A stretch of DNA of 64,000 nucleotides. Source: Arthrobacter terrae. Its GTDB lineage: Bacteria > Actinomycetota > Actinomycetes > Actinomycetales > Micrococcaceae. Position 1 is the stretch's first letter. Each line of letters starts with the position of its first letter. The DNA lies in the NCBI RefSeq assembly GCF_015708085.1, contig NZ_JADNYM010000002.1:1-64000 (forward strand), in the 5' to 3' direction. Shown piece after piece: positions 34,352-43,699 of this stretch. Below the pieces are notes generated by a model. The model was not told the DNA's origin. It did no database searches and worked only from the letters and a program-made list of their open reading frames with translations. A program made the translations under genes and the position numbers.

Positions 34352-35308
34352 ATGACTGCATCAGCGAGCAGCCGCACCGGGGGCCCGGACCTGATCAAAG
34401 CAGTCCCGGTGCGGCACCCGGGCCGATGGGTCGGCGTCGTCATCATCGCGCTTTTCGTGTTCCTGCTGGTGCAGTCCCTCGTGACCAACCAGAACTTCCA
34501 TTGGGACACCGTGGGAACGTACCTGATGGATGTGCTGGTCATTCAGGGCATCGGCTGGACCCTGCTGTTGACGGTGCTGTCCATGGTGCTGGCCACTGTG
34601 CTGGCCATCATCCTGGCGTTCATGCGGCAGTCGGACAACCCGCTGTTCCGGTACATCAGCTGGGTCTGGGTCTGGTTCTTCCGTGGGACTCCCGTCTACA
34701 CGCAGCTGGTTTTCTGGGGCCTCGTCGCGGTGCTGTATCCAAAGATTGCCGCCGGCGTCCCGTGGGGACCGGAGCTCTTCAGCTTCAACACCCAGGACCT
34801 CATTCAGCCTTTCCTGGCCGCTATGCTGGGCCTGGGGCTCAATGAGTCCGCCTACCTGGCGGAAATCTTCCGTGCCGGTCTGAAGTCGGTGGATGCCGGG
34901 CAGATGGAAGCAGCAGAGGCGCTGGGAATGCGCAGATCCAAAATCATGTGGCGGATCATTTTGCCCCAGGCCATGCGCGTGATTGTCCCGCCCACCGGCA
35001 ACGAGACCATCGGCATGCTCAAGACCACGTCGCTGGTGCTCGCGGTACCGTTCACCTTGGATCTGACGTTCGTGACCAGTTCCATTGCCAACCGGATTTA
35101 CCTGCCCATCCCGCTGCTGATCGTGGCGGCCATCTGGTACCTGGTGATCACCAGCGTGCTCATGGTGGGCCAGCACTTCATTGAACGCCACTATGGGAAG
35201 GGTGTGGACAATCTGGTGCCCGCTCCCGTGAAAGCCACGCAGGCAGTGACAGCTGCCCACACAACGCCGGAAGCGGCAGCAGCGACGGAAGAAGGTGGCC
35301 ACGTATGA
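34352..35308 (+). CDS. Polar amino-acid ABC transporter permease (HisM/GlnP type)
   Basis: A 318-residue inner-membrane permease with about six helices. The ATPase-docking EAA loop is [20 protein letters not shown], and the N-terminal BPD segment reads [16 protein letters not shown]. The ATG at 34352 follows an AAGGA; a TTG at 34310 overlapping the binding-protein stop is an alternative and would add 14 residues. A single permease gene implies a homodimer. Its stop overlaps the ATPase start (ATGA at 35305-35308). Confidence 0.9.
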   Translation: MTASASSRTGGPDLIKAVPVRHPGRWVGVVIIALFVFLLVQSLVTNQNFHWDTVGTYLMDVLVIQGIGWTLLLTVLSMVLATVLAIILAFMRQSDNPLFRYISWVWVWFFRGTPVYTQLVFWGLVAVLYPKIAAGVPWGPELFSFNTQDLIQPFLAAMLGLGLNESAYLAEIFRAGLKSVDAGQMEAAEALGMRRSKIMWRIILPQAMRVIVPPTGNETIGMLKTTSLVLAVPFTLDLTFVTSSIANRIYLPIPLLIVAAIWYLVITSVLMVGQHFIERHYGKGVDNLVPAPVKATQAVTAAHTTPEAAAATEEGGHV

Positions 35309-36132
35309 GTACGCCGATCAATGACATCACCGCTCCGCACCCGGCCGGGACCCAGGCGGATTCCGCGGCCGGCGACCCGCTGGTCCGGATCCAGGACGTG
35401 CATAAGTTCTTCGGCAGCCATCACGTGCTCTGCGGCATCGACATGACGGTCCGTCAGGGCGAGGTTTCCGTCATCATCGGGCCCTCCGGCTCCGGTAAAT
35501 CAACCCTGCTGCGCTGTATCAACATGCTCGAGACCATCAGCGCCGGCCGCATCTACGTGCGCGAGGACCTGATCGGTTTTAGGGAAGTTAAGGGCCAGCT
35601 GCATGACCTGACGCCCAAGCAGGTTGCCGTCCAGCGCCGGGACATCGGCATGGTTTTCCAGCGGTTCAACCTCTTCCCGCACCGGACCGCCCTGCAGAAC
35701 ATCATCGAGGCGCCCACACAGGTCAAAAGGGTCAGTAAAACGTCCGCGCGTACCAAGGCCATGGAGCTGCTGGACCGCGTGGGGCTGGCGGACCATGCCA
35801 ATCACTACCCGGCGCAGCTCTCCGGCGGCCAGCAGCAACGGGTTGCCATTGCCCGCGCACTGGCGATGGAACCTGAGCTGATGCTCTTTGACGAGCCCAC
35901 CTCAGCCCTGGATCCGGAGCTGGTGGGGGATGTGCTCAATGTAATGAAGGATCTGGCAAAGTCCGGTATGACCATGATCGTGGTCACGCACGAGATCGGT
36001 TTTGCCCGCGAGGTGGGAGACACGCTGACCTTCATGGACGCCGGCGTTGTGGTGGAAAGCGGGGATCCGCGCGAGTTGATTGCGAACCCTCAGCATGCCC
36101 GCACCCAGGAGTTCCTCAGCCGGGTGCTCTAG
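35305..36132 (+). CDS. Polar amino-acid ABC transporter ATP-binding protein (GlnQ type)
   Basis: A 275-residue ATPase with Walker [15 protein letters not shown]-loop [15 protein letters not shown], signature [16 protein letters not shown], Walker [15 protein letters not shown] and H-loop VVTHEIG. This is the standard GlnQ/HisP set. It begins inside the permease stop. Convergent with menD, with only 21 bp between the stops. It may also energise uptake for the orphan binding protein at 4.5 kb. Confidence 0.95.
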   Translation: MSTPINDITAPHPAGTQADSAAGDPLVRIQDVHKFFGSHHVLCGIDMTVRQGEVSVIIGPSGSGKSTLLRCINMLETISAGRIYVREDLIGFREVKGQLHDLTPKQVAVQRRDIGMVFQRFNLFPHRTALQNIIEAPTQVKRVSKTSARTKAMELLDRVGLADHANHYPAQLSGGQQQRVAIARALAMEPELMLFDEPTSALDPELVGDVLNVMKDLAKSGMTMIVVTHEIGFAREVGDTLTFMDAGVVVESGDPRELIANPQHARTQEFLSRVL

Positions 36133-36153
36133 CTCCGGGGCCTGCCTCGCCGG

Positions 36154-37923
36154 TCAGTTTCGCGGCAGGATCGGCGCCACTTTCAGCGTCACCACCCGTG
36201 CGAGGTTTTCGTGCAGCACGCGCAGTCCGGACCGGTCCGCCCGCACCTCCAGCAGGGAGCGCCCGCGAACCGGTTCGGCCAGCGCCGCGGTCAGTTCCGC
36301 CGTCGTGCTGATGCTCCGATGCGTGACGCCGTAGCCGGCTGCAAGGGCCGCAAGATCGGCTGTGTGCGGCGTGCCAAAGAGGCGTTCGACGGCGGCGGCG
36401 TAGTCCGTGCGGCCGGCCAGAACGCCGTGCTCCAGGGTGCTGAAAATCCCTCCCCCGCCATCGTTAAGCACCACCAGCTGCAGATCCGGTTCGGCCTCAC
36501 CGGTACCCAGCAGCAGCGCCCCGGCATCGTGCAGGAAGGTCAGATCGCCCAGCAGAATCCGGGTCGGCACTCCACCGGCGAGCGCAATTCCAGTACCGGT
36601 AGAAATTGTGCCATCGATCCCTGCCAGGCCCCGGTTGGCAAAGACCTGGACCGACTTCGGCCGCGGTCTCCCTGCCAGATCCACGTCCCGGATGGGATTG
36701 GACGAGCCCAGCACCAGGTTGCCCTGCGTCTGTTTCCACACCGCCCGCGCTACATGCAATCCGGTCAGCGGCGGCACCCCGGCCGAAGGTCCCGGCCCGG
36801 CGAGCACTTCCTCCAACGCCGCTTCAGCACCCAGAGCGGCAATCCTCCAGGACTCCAGCCAGCCGGTGGGACCCTGGCCGGCGAATTCGAGCAGGTCGTC
36901 CCATGCTGTAAGTACCAGTTCGGTGCGGCGCCCCGGTTCAAACCAAGCCGCCGGCCGGGGCAGGTACAGTGCCCGCTCAATGTCAGTGCGGGCCAGCAGC
37001 GCGGCCACCGGTCTGGAGAGCGTGGGCCGGCCAAAGACCACCACGCGATCGATGGGCTCCGCCGAATCCGCCCCAAAGTGCCCCAGCAGCAGCCGGTATG
37101 GCCCCACCGCGTTCGGTCCGAAGCGGGCGTTCGACGACGGCTCCGCCAGCAGCGGCAGACCCAGGCTGCGGGCAAAATACTCCGCGGATGGACCCGCAGC
37201 ATGTCCGGCGATCACGACGGTCCGTCGCTGGGCGCCGGTCCTAACCGCTGCCGGTGGTGCCGCCGCGGCATTAGCTGCCGAGAGCCAGTCTTCGTTCCCC
37301 TCCGCCGGACCGCTGCCGGCCCCCAGCTCCGCGGGCGTCCGGTATTGCGGCTGCTCCCAGTCGCTGCCGTCCAATGCAGGGGTCAATGGATCGCGGAAGG
37401 CCAGATTGAGCTGCACCGGTCCCGCCGGCGTGCCCGGAAGCCTGCCCTGGGCCGCGCTCAACGCCGTGCCGATTGCCGCCGTCGGATCCGTTCCGGCGCC
37501 AACATCGGCGGCGAAACGTACATGCTCGCCGAAGAGATCGAGCTGAAGAGTGGTCTGGTTGGCCCCTGTCCCCCGCAGCTCCTCCGGACGATCCGCGGAG
37601 AGCACCAGCAGCGCAACCGCGGCATGGTTGGCTTCCATCACGGCGGGCAGCAGATTCCCCACCGCTGTCCCAGACGTGGTCAGCACTGCCGCCGGGCCAT
37701 CGCTGCCCAGCGCCAGACCCAGCGCGGTGAACCCGGCCACCCGCTCATCAATGCGCACATGCAGCCGGAGCAGGCCCGCCGCTTCCGCCTCGGCCAGCGC
37801 GTAGGACATCGGCGCGCTGCGGGAGCCCGGCGCCAGCACCACTTGGCGCACTCCCCCTGTCACCAGGGCCCGAACCGCGAGCCGGGCCGCATCCATTGAG
37901 TTAGGAGAAGTCACACCACCCAT
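36154..37923 (-). CDS. menD: SEPHCHC synthase (2-succinyl-5-enolpyruvyl-6-hydroxy-3-cyclohexene-1-carboxylate synthase)
   Basis: MenD, 589 residues, is a thiamine-diphosphate enzyme joining isochorismate and 2-oxoglutarate. The N-terminal Pyr domain starts NSMDAARLAVRALVTGGVRQ and has VLAPGSRSAPM and the catalytic Glu-type region HVRIDERVAGFTALGLA. The C-terminal PP domain has SSNPIRDVDL, GIDGTISTGTGIALA and the ThDP/Mg motif GDLTFLHDAGALLL...NDGGGGIF. Length is normal. It is on the opposite strand to menF, downstream of menC, with a strong inverted repeat between them. Confidence 0.95.
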   Translation of the reverse strand: MGGVTSPNSMDAARLAVRALVTGGVRQVVLAPGSRSAPMSYALAEAEAAGLLRLHVRIDERVAGFTALGLALGSDGPAAVLTTSGTAVGNLLPAVMEANHAAVALLVLSADRPEELRGTGANQTTLQLDLFGEHVRFAADVGAGTDPTAAIGTALSAAQGRLPGTPAGPVQLNLAFRDPLTPALDGSDWEQPQYRTPAELGAGSGPAEGNEDWLSAANAAAAPPAAVRTGAQRRTVVIAGHAAGPSAEYFARSLGLPLLAEPSSNARFGPNAVGPYRLLLGHFGADSAEPIDRVVVFGRPTLSRPVAALLARTDIERALYLPRPAAWFEPGRRTELVLTAWDDLLEFAGQGPTGWLESWRIAALGAEAALEEVLAGPGPSAGVPPLTGLHVARAVWKQTQGNLVLGSSNPIRDVDLAGRPRPKSVQVFANRGLAGIDGTISTGTGIALAGGVPTRILLGDLTFLHDAGALLLGTGEAEPDLQLVVLNDGGGGIFSTLEHGVLAGRTDYAAAVERLFGTPHTADLAALAAGYGVTHRSISTTAELTAALAEPVRGRSLLEVRADRSGLRVLHENLARVVTLKVAPILPRN

Positions 37924-37955
37924 CTAACCTCATCCCTTCCTTTACCATCGCCTGT

Positions 37956-37997
37956 GCCGCAAATGCCCCTTTGAGCGCCGTATCGTGCATTTGCGGC
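37956..37997 (-). terminator. Perfect 11-bp inverted repeat between menC and menD
   Basis: GCCGCAAATGC (37956-37966) and GCATTTGCGGC (37987-37997) are exact complements with a 20-nt loop, in the 93-bp gap between the menC stop and the menD start on the minus strand. It may be a terminator, an attenuator or a protein-binding dyad. It lacks a U-tract. Confidence 0.5.
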
Positions 37998-38016
37998 GCA
38001 GTCGATCCGTAAATAA

Positions 38017-39018
38017 TTAGACCCGGGCCTCTGCAGCCAGCACGGCATAGCTTCGCCGCAGGCGGTCCAGCCACCAGGAACGGCGCTGCCCGGAGAGTGC
38101 GTACCGCTCAAGCAAATCCGGCTCCGGGGCCACGTCCCGAACGGCAATATGTCCCTCGGAAGCAATCAGCGGATCGTGCACTACGTCCGCTTCGAACAAG
38201 GACACCGTCCCCAACCCGCAGGCATACGGCAACTCGGGCAGCGCGGCGGCCAGCGCCACCCCGGCCCTAATGCCCACCGAGCTATCCAACGCGGAACTCA
38301 CTACCGCGGGCAGGCCGGCCGCTGCGACGATTTCCAGTGCGCGCCGGACTCCGCGCAGCGGAGCGACTTTAACTATGATCAGGTCCGCCGCACCGGCGCG
38401 GGCGACGGCCAGCGGGTCTGTTTCCTTACGCACACTTTCATCGGCAGCAATCAGTACCGGGACCCGGCGCGCCGCCAACGTCCGCCGGACGGCTGCCAGC
38501 GCGGCAATGTCCGGTACCGGCTGCTCGGCATATTCCAGCCCGAAATCGGCCAGTCGCGTCAAGGCGTGGACGGCCTCATCTACGGACCAACCGCCGTTGG
38601 CATCGACCCGGATGGCCGCGGCGGGCAAGGCCGCACGGACGGCGCCAACCCGGGCAACGTCGTCGTCCAGTGTTTGCCCGGGCTCCGCTACCTTGACCTT
38701 GACGGCCACGGTGGTATCAAACGAGGCGAGTATCTCCGGGACGCGGACGGCAGGCACGGCAGGAACCGTTGCGTTGACCGGAATCAGGGCGCGCCGCGGT
38801 TCGGGGAAGCCCTCCCAGCCAGCTTCGATGGCCGCAGCCAGCCAGCGCGCCGATTCAGCGTCGTCGTACTCGGTAAAGGGGGAAAACTCAGACCAGCCGC
38901 TGGGTCCGTTCAGGAGCACCATCTCCCGCGACATGATGCCGCGGAACCTGACCCGCATGGGCAGTATCACCACATGGCTTGCCGCAATGAGCTCGTCTAG
39001 ATCGGGCAAGGGGAGCAT
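38017..39018 (-). CDS. menC: o-Succinylbenzoate synthase
   Basis: A 333-residue enolase-superfamily enzyme that dehydrates SHCHC to o-succinylbenzoate. Catalytic Lys in VAVKVKVAEPG, metal ligands Asp in IRVDANGGWSVDEA, Glu in GLEYAEQPV, Asp in LIAADESVRK and Lys in LIIVKVAPLRG are all present. Actinobacterial MenC of this type is usually about 320-330 residues. The frame starts with ATG 39018. Downstream is menD, 93 bp away. Confidence 0.92.
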   Translation of the reverse strand: MLPLPDLDELIAASHVVILPMRVRFRGIMSREMVLLNGPSGWSEFSPFTEYDDAESARWLAAAIEAGWEGFPEPRRALIPVNATVPAVPAVRVPEILASFDTTVAVKVKVAEPGQTLDDDVARVGAVRAALPAAAIRVDANGGWSVDEAVHALTRLADFGLEYAEQPVPDIAALAAVRRTLAARRVPVLIAADESVRKETDPLAVARAGAADLIIVKVAPLRGVRRALEIVAAAGLPAVVSSALDSSVGIRAGVALAAALPELPYACGLGTVSLFEADVVHDPLIASEGHIAVRDVAPEPDLLERYALSGQRRSWWLDRLRRSYAVLAAEARV

Positions 39019-39138
39019 TCATCCACTTTAGCTTCTGGTTTCCATCCGGAATGTCCCCGGGCAAGTAACCGGTGCCTACCCGTGCCGAAGAAGAGCCTGC
39101 ACAGCTTGCTTCAATGAATGTGTGGGAGCCTATAGGGG

Positions 39139-40059
39139 ATGAGATCGAGCTCCCCGACCGCCAGGAAGAAACGGCAGGCCCCGCAGGCGGCACAGCACCC
39201 CGTCTATTTTTGGCTCGCGGCTGCGATCTCGGTCGTGGCCGGCATCGCCACCTACCTGTTCTACGTCCGCACCACCACCGGACAATACATTGATGAATCC
39301 GCGCTGGACGAGGCCGCCCGGGCCCAAGCCAGAATCGGGACTCCGAGCGCCACATTCCTGGATGCCCTCCCGGTGATCTCGGTGGTGATCGCGGCCGTCG
39401 TTGTGCTTTTCGTGACGCTGGCCCGGCGCCGCTGGCTGTCCGCCGGGGTCGCGGTGGCCGCCATGATCGCGGCTAACCTGTGCACGCAGCTGATTAAGTC
39501 ATCGCTGCCGGACCGTCCGGACCGTGGGGTGCTGACGCTGGGGCTGAATTCGCTGCCGTCGGGGCACAGCACTTTGGCGGCTTCTTCGGCCGCGGCCGTC
39601 TTTTTGGTGGTATCGCCGCGGTGGCGCCCAGCGGTGGCATTTTTCGGGGGCAGCTATGCCGTGTTTGCCGGCGTCGCAACCCTGATCAACCAGTGGCACC
39701 GGCCCGCGGATGTGATCACCGCCTTTTTGGTCGTCGCCGGCTGGACAGCGCTGGCCGGGTTGGTGATCATGCGCACGGGCTCGAGCTGGAACGTCTGGGA
39801 CGGCTACGGCGAACACTGGGCTGCCTCCCGGCTCTGGCCGTTCCTGTCAGTGCTCGCGGGGGTGCTGGCTGCAGCCGTGGCCGTCCTGGTGCTGCGGGAA
39901 CTTACACCGGCCGGCGGGAGCAAGGTCAGCATCACGGATTATTTCTGGACCGGTGTGGCCCTGATTGTGATCACCGGTTACCTGCTGACCGTGGCCGGGA
40001 CTCTCCTGTTCGGGATGGAAGCCCGCCGAAGGCGGCGTTCGCGCAGGCCTAAGACCTAA
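39139..40059 (+). CDS. PAP2-superfamily membrane phosphatase
   Basis: A 306-residue integral membrane protein with about seven helices and the three PAP2 phosphatase motifs: IKSSLPDRPDRG (K-x6-RP), LPSGHSTLAAS (PSGH) and INQWHRPADV (SR-x5-H-x3-D variant). The active site faces the outside of the membrane; substrates in the family include phosphatidic acid and undecaprenyl diphosphate. AGGGG lies directly before the ATG at 39139. The last 4 bases overlap the convergent MFS gene. Confidence 0.87.
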   Translation: MRSSSPTARKKRQAPQAAQHPVYFWLAAAISVVAGIATYLFYVRTTTGQYIDESALDEAARAQARIGTPSATFLDALPVISVVIAAVVVLFVTLARRRWLSAGVAVAAMIAANLCTQLIKSSLPDRPDRGVLTLGLNSLPSGHSTLAASSAAAVFLVVSPRWRPAVAFFGGSYAVFAGVATLINQWHRPADVITAFLVVAGWTALAGLVIMRTGSSWNVWDGYGEHWAASRLWPFLSVLAGVLAAAVAVLVLRELTPAGGSKVSITDYFWTGVALIVITGYLLTVAGTLLFGMEARRRRRSRRPKT

Positions 40060-41291
40060 GACCTGATCTGCCGCCGCATTGCGGAACCGCCAGGCGGGAT
40101 GTTGCGGGGAATCCAGTACCAGAGTGCCGTTGCCGCGACCATGCCGAGAATCCCCGTGGCCGCAATACCGACAGCGAGCGTGGCGATTGCCGTCAGCCCG
40201 GCCAGCAGGGCCGGCCCACCCGAGCTGCCCACATCGGAGAGGAAACGCCAGATGCCCAGAAACTGTGCCCGGCCAGGAGAGGGTGAATAGTCTGCACCTA
40301 AGGTCATGATCATCCCGGATCCTATTCCATTGCCGAAACCGATCAGCAAGGACACCAGCAGCAGCGATCCGGCGCCAACCGTAAGCGGCATGAGCAGCAG
40401 AGCAAGGCCCATCAGGACCATCGACGGGACCGCCACCCAGGTCCTGCCTTTGCGGTCCATGACCTTTCCCGCCGGATAAAAGACAAGCATGTCAATGGCC
40501 CCGGACAGCCCGTAAATCAAGGAGGTCGTTGCGGCGTCAAGGCCCAGATTCTCCGACCACAGCGGGATGACAGCCTGGCGCGAGGCACGGACGGCGCTCA
40601 CCAGCAGGACGCCCAGCCCCACGGTCAGAAATATTCGCCGATGGCTCACTAACAGCGAACGGACGCCTGCGGGACGCGCTGCGACGGGGCCGGGAGATTC
40701 AGCTTCCGGGTGCACAACAAGGTCAGGAAGCGTCCAGGCGACGGCTCCAGCGGCCACCACTGCCACGGCGCCCACCCAATAGGCTCCTGGCAGGCCCAGC
40801 ACCCCGATCGCCAGCGCACCAGCGAAGGGCCCGGCAAACACACCAATCCGCATGACCCCGCCGAGGGTGGACAAGGCCCGGGCCCGGAACTGCACCGGAA
40901 CGGCCTCGGTGAGATAGCTCTGCCGGGCTAGGTTAAAAACGGCTGATGCGGCGCCAATCAGTAAAATCCCGGCGGAGAACACCCAGATGTTCGGGGCCTT
41001 CGCGCAGCACACCATGGCGATCATGCTCAGCGCGGCCGCCGCAATAATTGCCCGTCGCTCACCGTATCTCGCGGTCAGCAAGGATGCGGGGATGTTGCTG
41101 AGCAGGGACCCGATGCCCAGCAAGGTCACGATCAAGGCCGCCGCCGCTACCGAGGTACCCAGGGAACGGGAGCTCAGGGCAATGACGGGGAGAATTGCGC
41201 CCTCACCGAGGCCGAAAAGGAGCGAAGGCCCGAAGGCGGGGATGGCGATCCTGCGCAGATTCAGTCTGTCTGCGCTATCGTTTTCGCTCAC
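40056..41291 (-). CDS. MFS transporter
   Basis: A 411-residue major-facilitator protein with 12 predicted helices. The loop 2-3 motif is LLTARYGERRAI and the equivalent loop 8-9 motif is GKVMDRKGRTWV; helix 5 has LRIGVFAGPFAGAL. It resembles drug or sugar exporters of the MFS_1 group, with no specific substrate. It stands alone and is convergent with the PAP2 gene. Confidence 0.85.
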   Translation of the reverse strand: MSENDSADRLNLRRIAIPAFGPSLLFGLGEGAILPVIALSSRSLGTSVAAAALIVTLLGIGSLLSNIPASLLTARYGERRAIIAAAALSMIAMVCCAKAPNIWVFSAGILLIGAASAVFNLARQSYLTEAVPVQFRARALSTLGGVMRIGVFAGPFAGALAIGVLGLPGAYWVGAVAVVAAGAVAWTLPDLVVHPEAESPGPVAARPAGVRSLLVSHRRIFLTVGLGVLLVSAVRASRQAVIPLWSENLGLDAATTSLIYGLSGAIDMLVFYPAGKVMDRKGRTWVAVPSMVLMGLALLLMPLTVGAGSLLLVSLLIGFGNGIGSGMIMTLGADYSPSPGRAQFLGIWRFLSDVGSSGGPALLAGLTAIATLAVGIAATGILGMVAATALWYWIPRNIPPGGSAMRRQIRS

Positions 41292-41354
41292 CCGCCCATT
41301 TTAGGCCCCCCGTACCCGCACCCAATTCCGTGGCCCGGTTCCGCCACCGGCTGA

Positions 41355-42194
41355 TTACGCACTGGTTTCCTGCAGTCGTTTAATGAACCATCTGGATTGA
41401 TCCGGCCCGTAGGGCAGAATAGGGATGGCTTTGGTGGCCAGGTCCGGCATCTCGCGGCTGGCCTGCCTGGCCTGCCGGACCGCTGTTGCCATGGTGCCTG
41501 CCATCACCTTGACAAAATCGTCGCTGACCGGAAGTCCGTGTCCAGGGACCAGGAATTCGTAGCGGCCCCGCAGTGCCGACAGCTGCCGCAGCGTGTTGGC
41601 CCAGTCCGCCGGATAGGAGTCTTCAAAGGACGGATGGGCCCCCTGTTCCACCAGATCACCGGCAAAAAGTGCGCTCTGCGCCCCAACCAGAAGGTCACCG
41701 TCGGTATGGCCCCGTCCCAGATAGAACAATGTTGCGGCACGGCCACCCAGATCAATGAGTACCGGCTGATCCTTGACCGTCGCGGTAGGCAGCACAATCT
41801 TCACGTACGAGCCCTCCGCGGCCGCCATTTCCGGCTCTGCCGTCTCTGCGTCAGGTCCGGGGGATCCGGCAGGGCGCAGCAGCGCACGCTGGGACTCGGA
41901 GGATTCCGCGATCTCCCGTGCGGCGTTTTCATGCGCCCAAAATTCCGTGACTCCATCCGCTGCGAACACGGCATTGCCGAAGAAGTGGTCGTAATGCGCG
42001 TGGGTGTTCACCACTGTCAGTGGCAGATCAGTCACCTCGCGGACTGCTGCCAAAATTTCCGCTGCCTGCCGGGGCCCGCAGCCGGTGTCAATCACCAATG
42101 CCCGGTCCCGCCCGATCACCAGCCCGGTGTTAAGCAGAGCCCCTGCCGTACCGAGCACATAGTTTCCTGTACCGACATCCCGCCGCTGCGCCAT
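41355..42194 (-). CDS. Metallo-beta-lactamase-fold hydrolase
   Basis: A 279-residue MBL-fold protein. The zinc motif is VVNTHAHYDHFFGN (HxHxDH), with further ligands in GRGHTDGDLLV, FAGDLVEQGAHPSF and VPGHGLPV. The closest look is to the glyoxalase II / QuiP-like hydrolase group. The substrate is unknown. It starts with ATG at 42194 and ends 63 bp from the MFS start on the same strand. A 68-bp gap separates it from the 2-oxoacid dehydrogenase operon upstream, so readthrough is possible. Confidence 0.85.
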   Translation of the reverse strand: MAQRRDVGTGNYVLGTAGALLNTGLVIGRDRALVIDTGCGPRQAAEILAAVREVTDLPLTVVNTHAHYDHFFGNAVFAADGVTEFWAHENAAREIAESSESQRALLRPAGSPGPDAETAEPEMAAAEGSYVKIVLPTATVKDQPVLIDLGGRAATLFYLGRGHTDGDLLVGAQSALFAGDLVEQGAHPSFEDSYPADWANTLRQLSALRGRYEFLVPGHGLPVSDDFVKVMAGTMATAVRQARQASREMPDLATKAIPILPYGPDQSRWFIKRLQETSA

Positions 42195-42262
42195 GGATCT
42201 CCCCGTTTTTTGCGCTATCTTTCTTTAGCCCACCCTATTCCAGCGGCGCGACAATTTCGGCC

Positions 42263-43699
42263 CTACATGTCCGCCAGGACAGATCCCGGATTCTCAATCG
42301 CATCCGCAACATAGCGCAGGAACCCGCCTGCCGTGCCGCCGTCGCACACCCGATGGTCAAAGACCAGCGTAAGCTCGGTGAGCTTACGAACGGCCAGTGC
42401 GCCGTCCACCACCCAGGGCTTGTCGATGATCCGGCCAATGCCGAGGATCGCGGATTCGGGGTAGTTAATGATGGCAGCCGATCCGTCCACACCGAAGACA
42501 CCGTAGTTATTGAGCGTAAAGGTGCCGCGGGACAGCTCAGCCGGCGTCGCCTTTCCTGCACGGGCAACGGTGGTCAGCCGGCGGATCTCCACGTCAAGTT
42601 CCCTGGCACTGAGCTTTTCCGCGTGCTCGACCGACGGGACCATTAGACCCCGCTCGGTCTGGGCCGCGAAACCCAGATTAATGCCGTCGAGGGTGACGAT
42701 CTGCTGTCCTACTGCAGTGCCCTCAATCCGGGAATTGAGTTCCGGATATCTCGCCAAACCTGCGGTGACGAAACGCGCAATGAAGGCCAGCAGGCCAGGG
42801 GTGTTGTCCGGATTCCGTTGCTTGAGGCTGCTGCGCAGTTCCACCAGCGCCGTGGCGTCGACGTCCACCCATACGGTGGCTTCGGGGATTTCACTGCGGC
42901 TCCGGCTCAGGTTTTCCGCAACCGTCTTCCGCAGCCCCTTCAGCGCGGTGCGGCTGCGGATGGTCAGGCCAGTTCGTGCATCACGCTGCTCCGCACTGCC
43001 TGCACTGCCTGCATCGCCTGCACTGCCTGCACTGCCTGCACTGCCTGCACTGCCTGCACTGGATTGTCCTGCCAGCGCGGCTTCGACATCGCGGCGCAGG
43101 ATCAGGCCCTGCGGCCCGGAACCCGCAATGGAATGCAGCAGAAGACCGCCGTCGCGGGCCAGCTTGCGGACCAGCGGTGAAATCACCAGCGGGCTGCGGT
43201 GATTGACGGAAACCGCCGACGGCGCGACGGGGACCGCCGCAGAGGCGACGGAGACCGGCGCAGACGCAGTGGAGACCGCCGCAGACGCAGGGGAGACCGC
43301 GACGGGGCCGGTTGCCGCTGCACTGGCAGAACTCGCTTGCCCCACCGCTGACTTCTTGCGCGGTCGCGTCCGGCCGCCGGCTCCGTGGCCGGAGGTGCCA
43401 TAGCCGATCAGGACATTTCCGGACCCCTTTGAGCCACCGGTCTCCACCGGTTCAGTCATCGCTGACTGAACCGATATCAGCGGCTTGCCCACATCCATCG
43501 TCTGTCCCGCTTCGCCGTGCAGCACCGCCACCTGACCGGCAAAGGGCGACGGCACCTCAACGACTGATTTGGCCGTTTCAACCTCTGCGATCGGCTGGTC
43601 CACGGCGACCTCATCTCCCACCCGGACCAGCCAGTTAACCAACTCCGCCTCGGTTAGACCTTCACCGAGATCGGGCAGCAAAAATACCTGAAGACTCAC
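42263..43699 (-). CDS. Branched-chain 2-oxoacid dehydrogenase E2 (dihydrolipoyl acyltransferase)
   Basis: A 478-residue E2. The lipoyl domain (about 1-76) has the lipoylated Lys in EVETAKSVVEVPSP. A peripheral subunit-binding domain at about 155-195 reads SPLVRKLARDGGLLLHSIAG. The catalytic domain (about 250-478) carries LVFDHRVCDGGTAGGFL (HxxxDG). The two linkers are repetitive: an Ala/Ser/Val-rich stretch near 120-150 and a (GSA)n run near 220-240 from seven 9-bp repeats. The GTG start at 43699 overlaps the E1-beta stop (GTGA), which is better than the in-frame ATG at 43711. No E3 gene is adjacent. Confidence 0.9.
   Translation of the reverse strand: MSLQVFLLPDLGEGLTEAELVNWLVRVGDEVAVDQPIAEVETAKSVVEVPSPFAGQVAVLHGEAGQTMDVGKPLISVQSAMTEPVETGGSKGSGNVLIGYGTSGHGAGGRTRPRKKSAVGQASSASAAATGPVAVSPASAAVSTASAPVSVASAAVPVAPSAVSVNHRSPLVISPLVRKLARDGGLLLHSIAGSGPQGLILRRDVEAALAGQSSAGSAGSAGSAGSAGDAGSAGSAEQRDARTGLTIRSRTALKGLRKTVAENLSRSRSEIPEATVWVDVDATALVELRSSLKQRNPDNTPGLLAFIARFVTAGLARYPELNSRIEGTAVGQQIVTLDGINLGFAAQTERGLMVPSVEHAEKLSARELDVEIRRLTTVARAGKATPAELSRGTFTLNNYGVFGVDGSAAIINYPESAILGIGRIIDKPWVVDGALAVRKLTELTLVFDHRVCDGGTAGGFLRYVADAIENPGSVLADM
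42994..43056 (-). repeat. Seven 9-bp tandem repeats inside the E2 gene
   Basis: CACTGCCTG is repeated from 42994 to 43056 (seven units; the third is CATCGCCTG). They encode (GSA)n in the linker before the catalytic domain. A second, looser periodic stretch lies at about 43215-43315 in the other linker. Confidence 0.9.

Noticed and set aside
36211-37899. Very long plus-strand open frame opposite menD
   Set aside because: His/Arg/Gln-rich composition is typical of an antisense frame in high-GC DNA; menD on the other strand carries all catalytic motifs.
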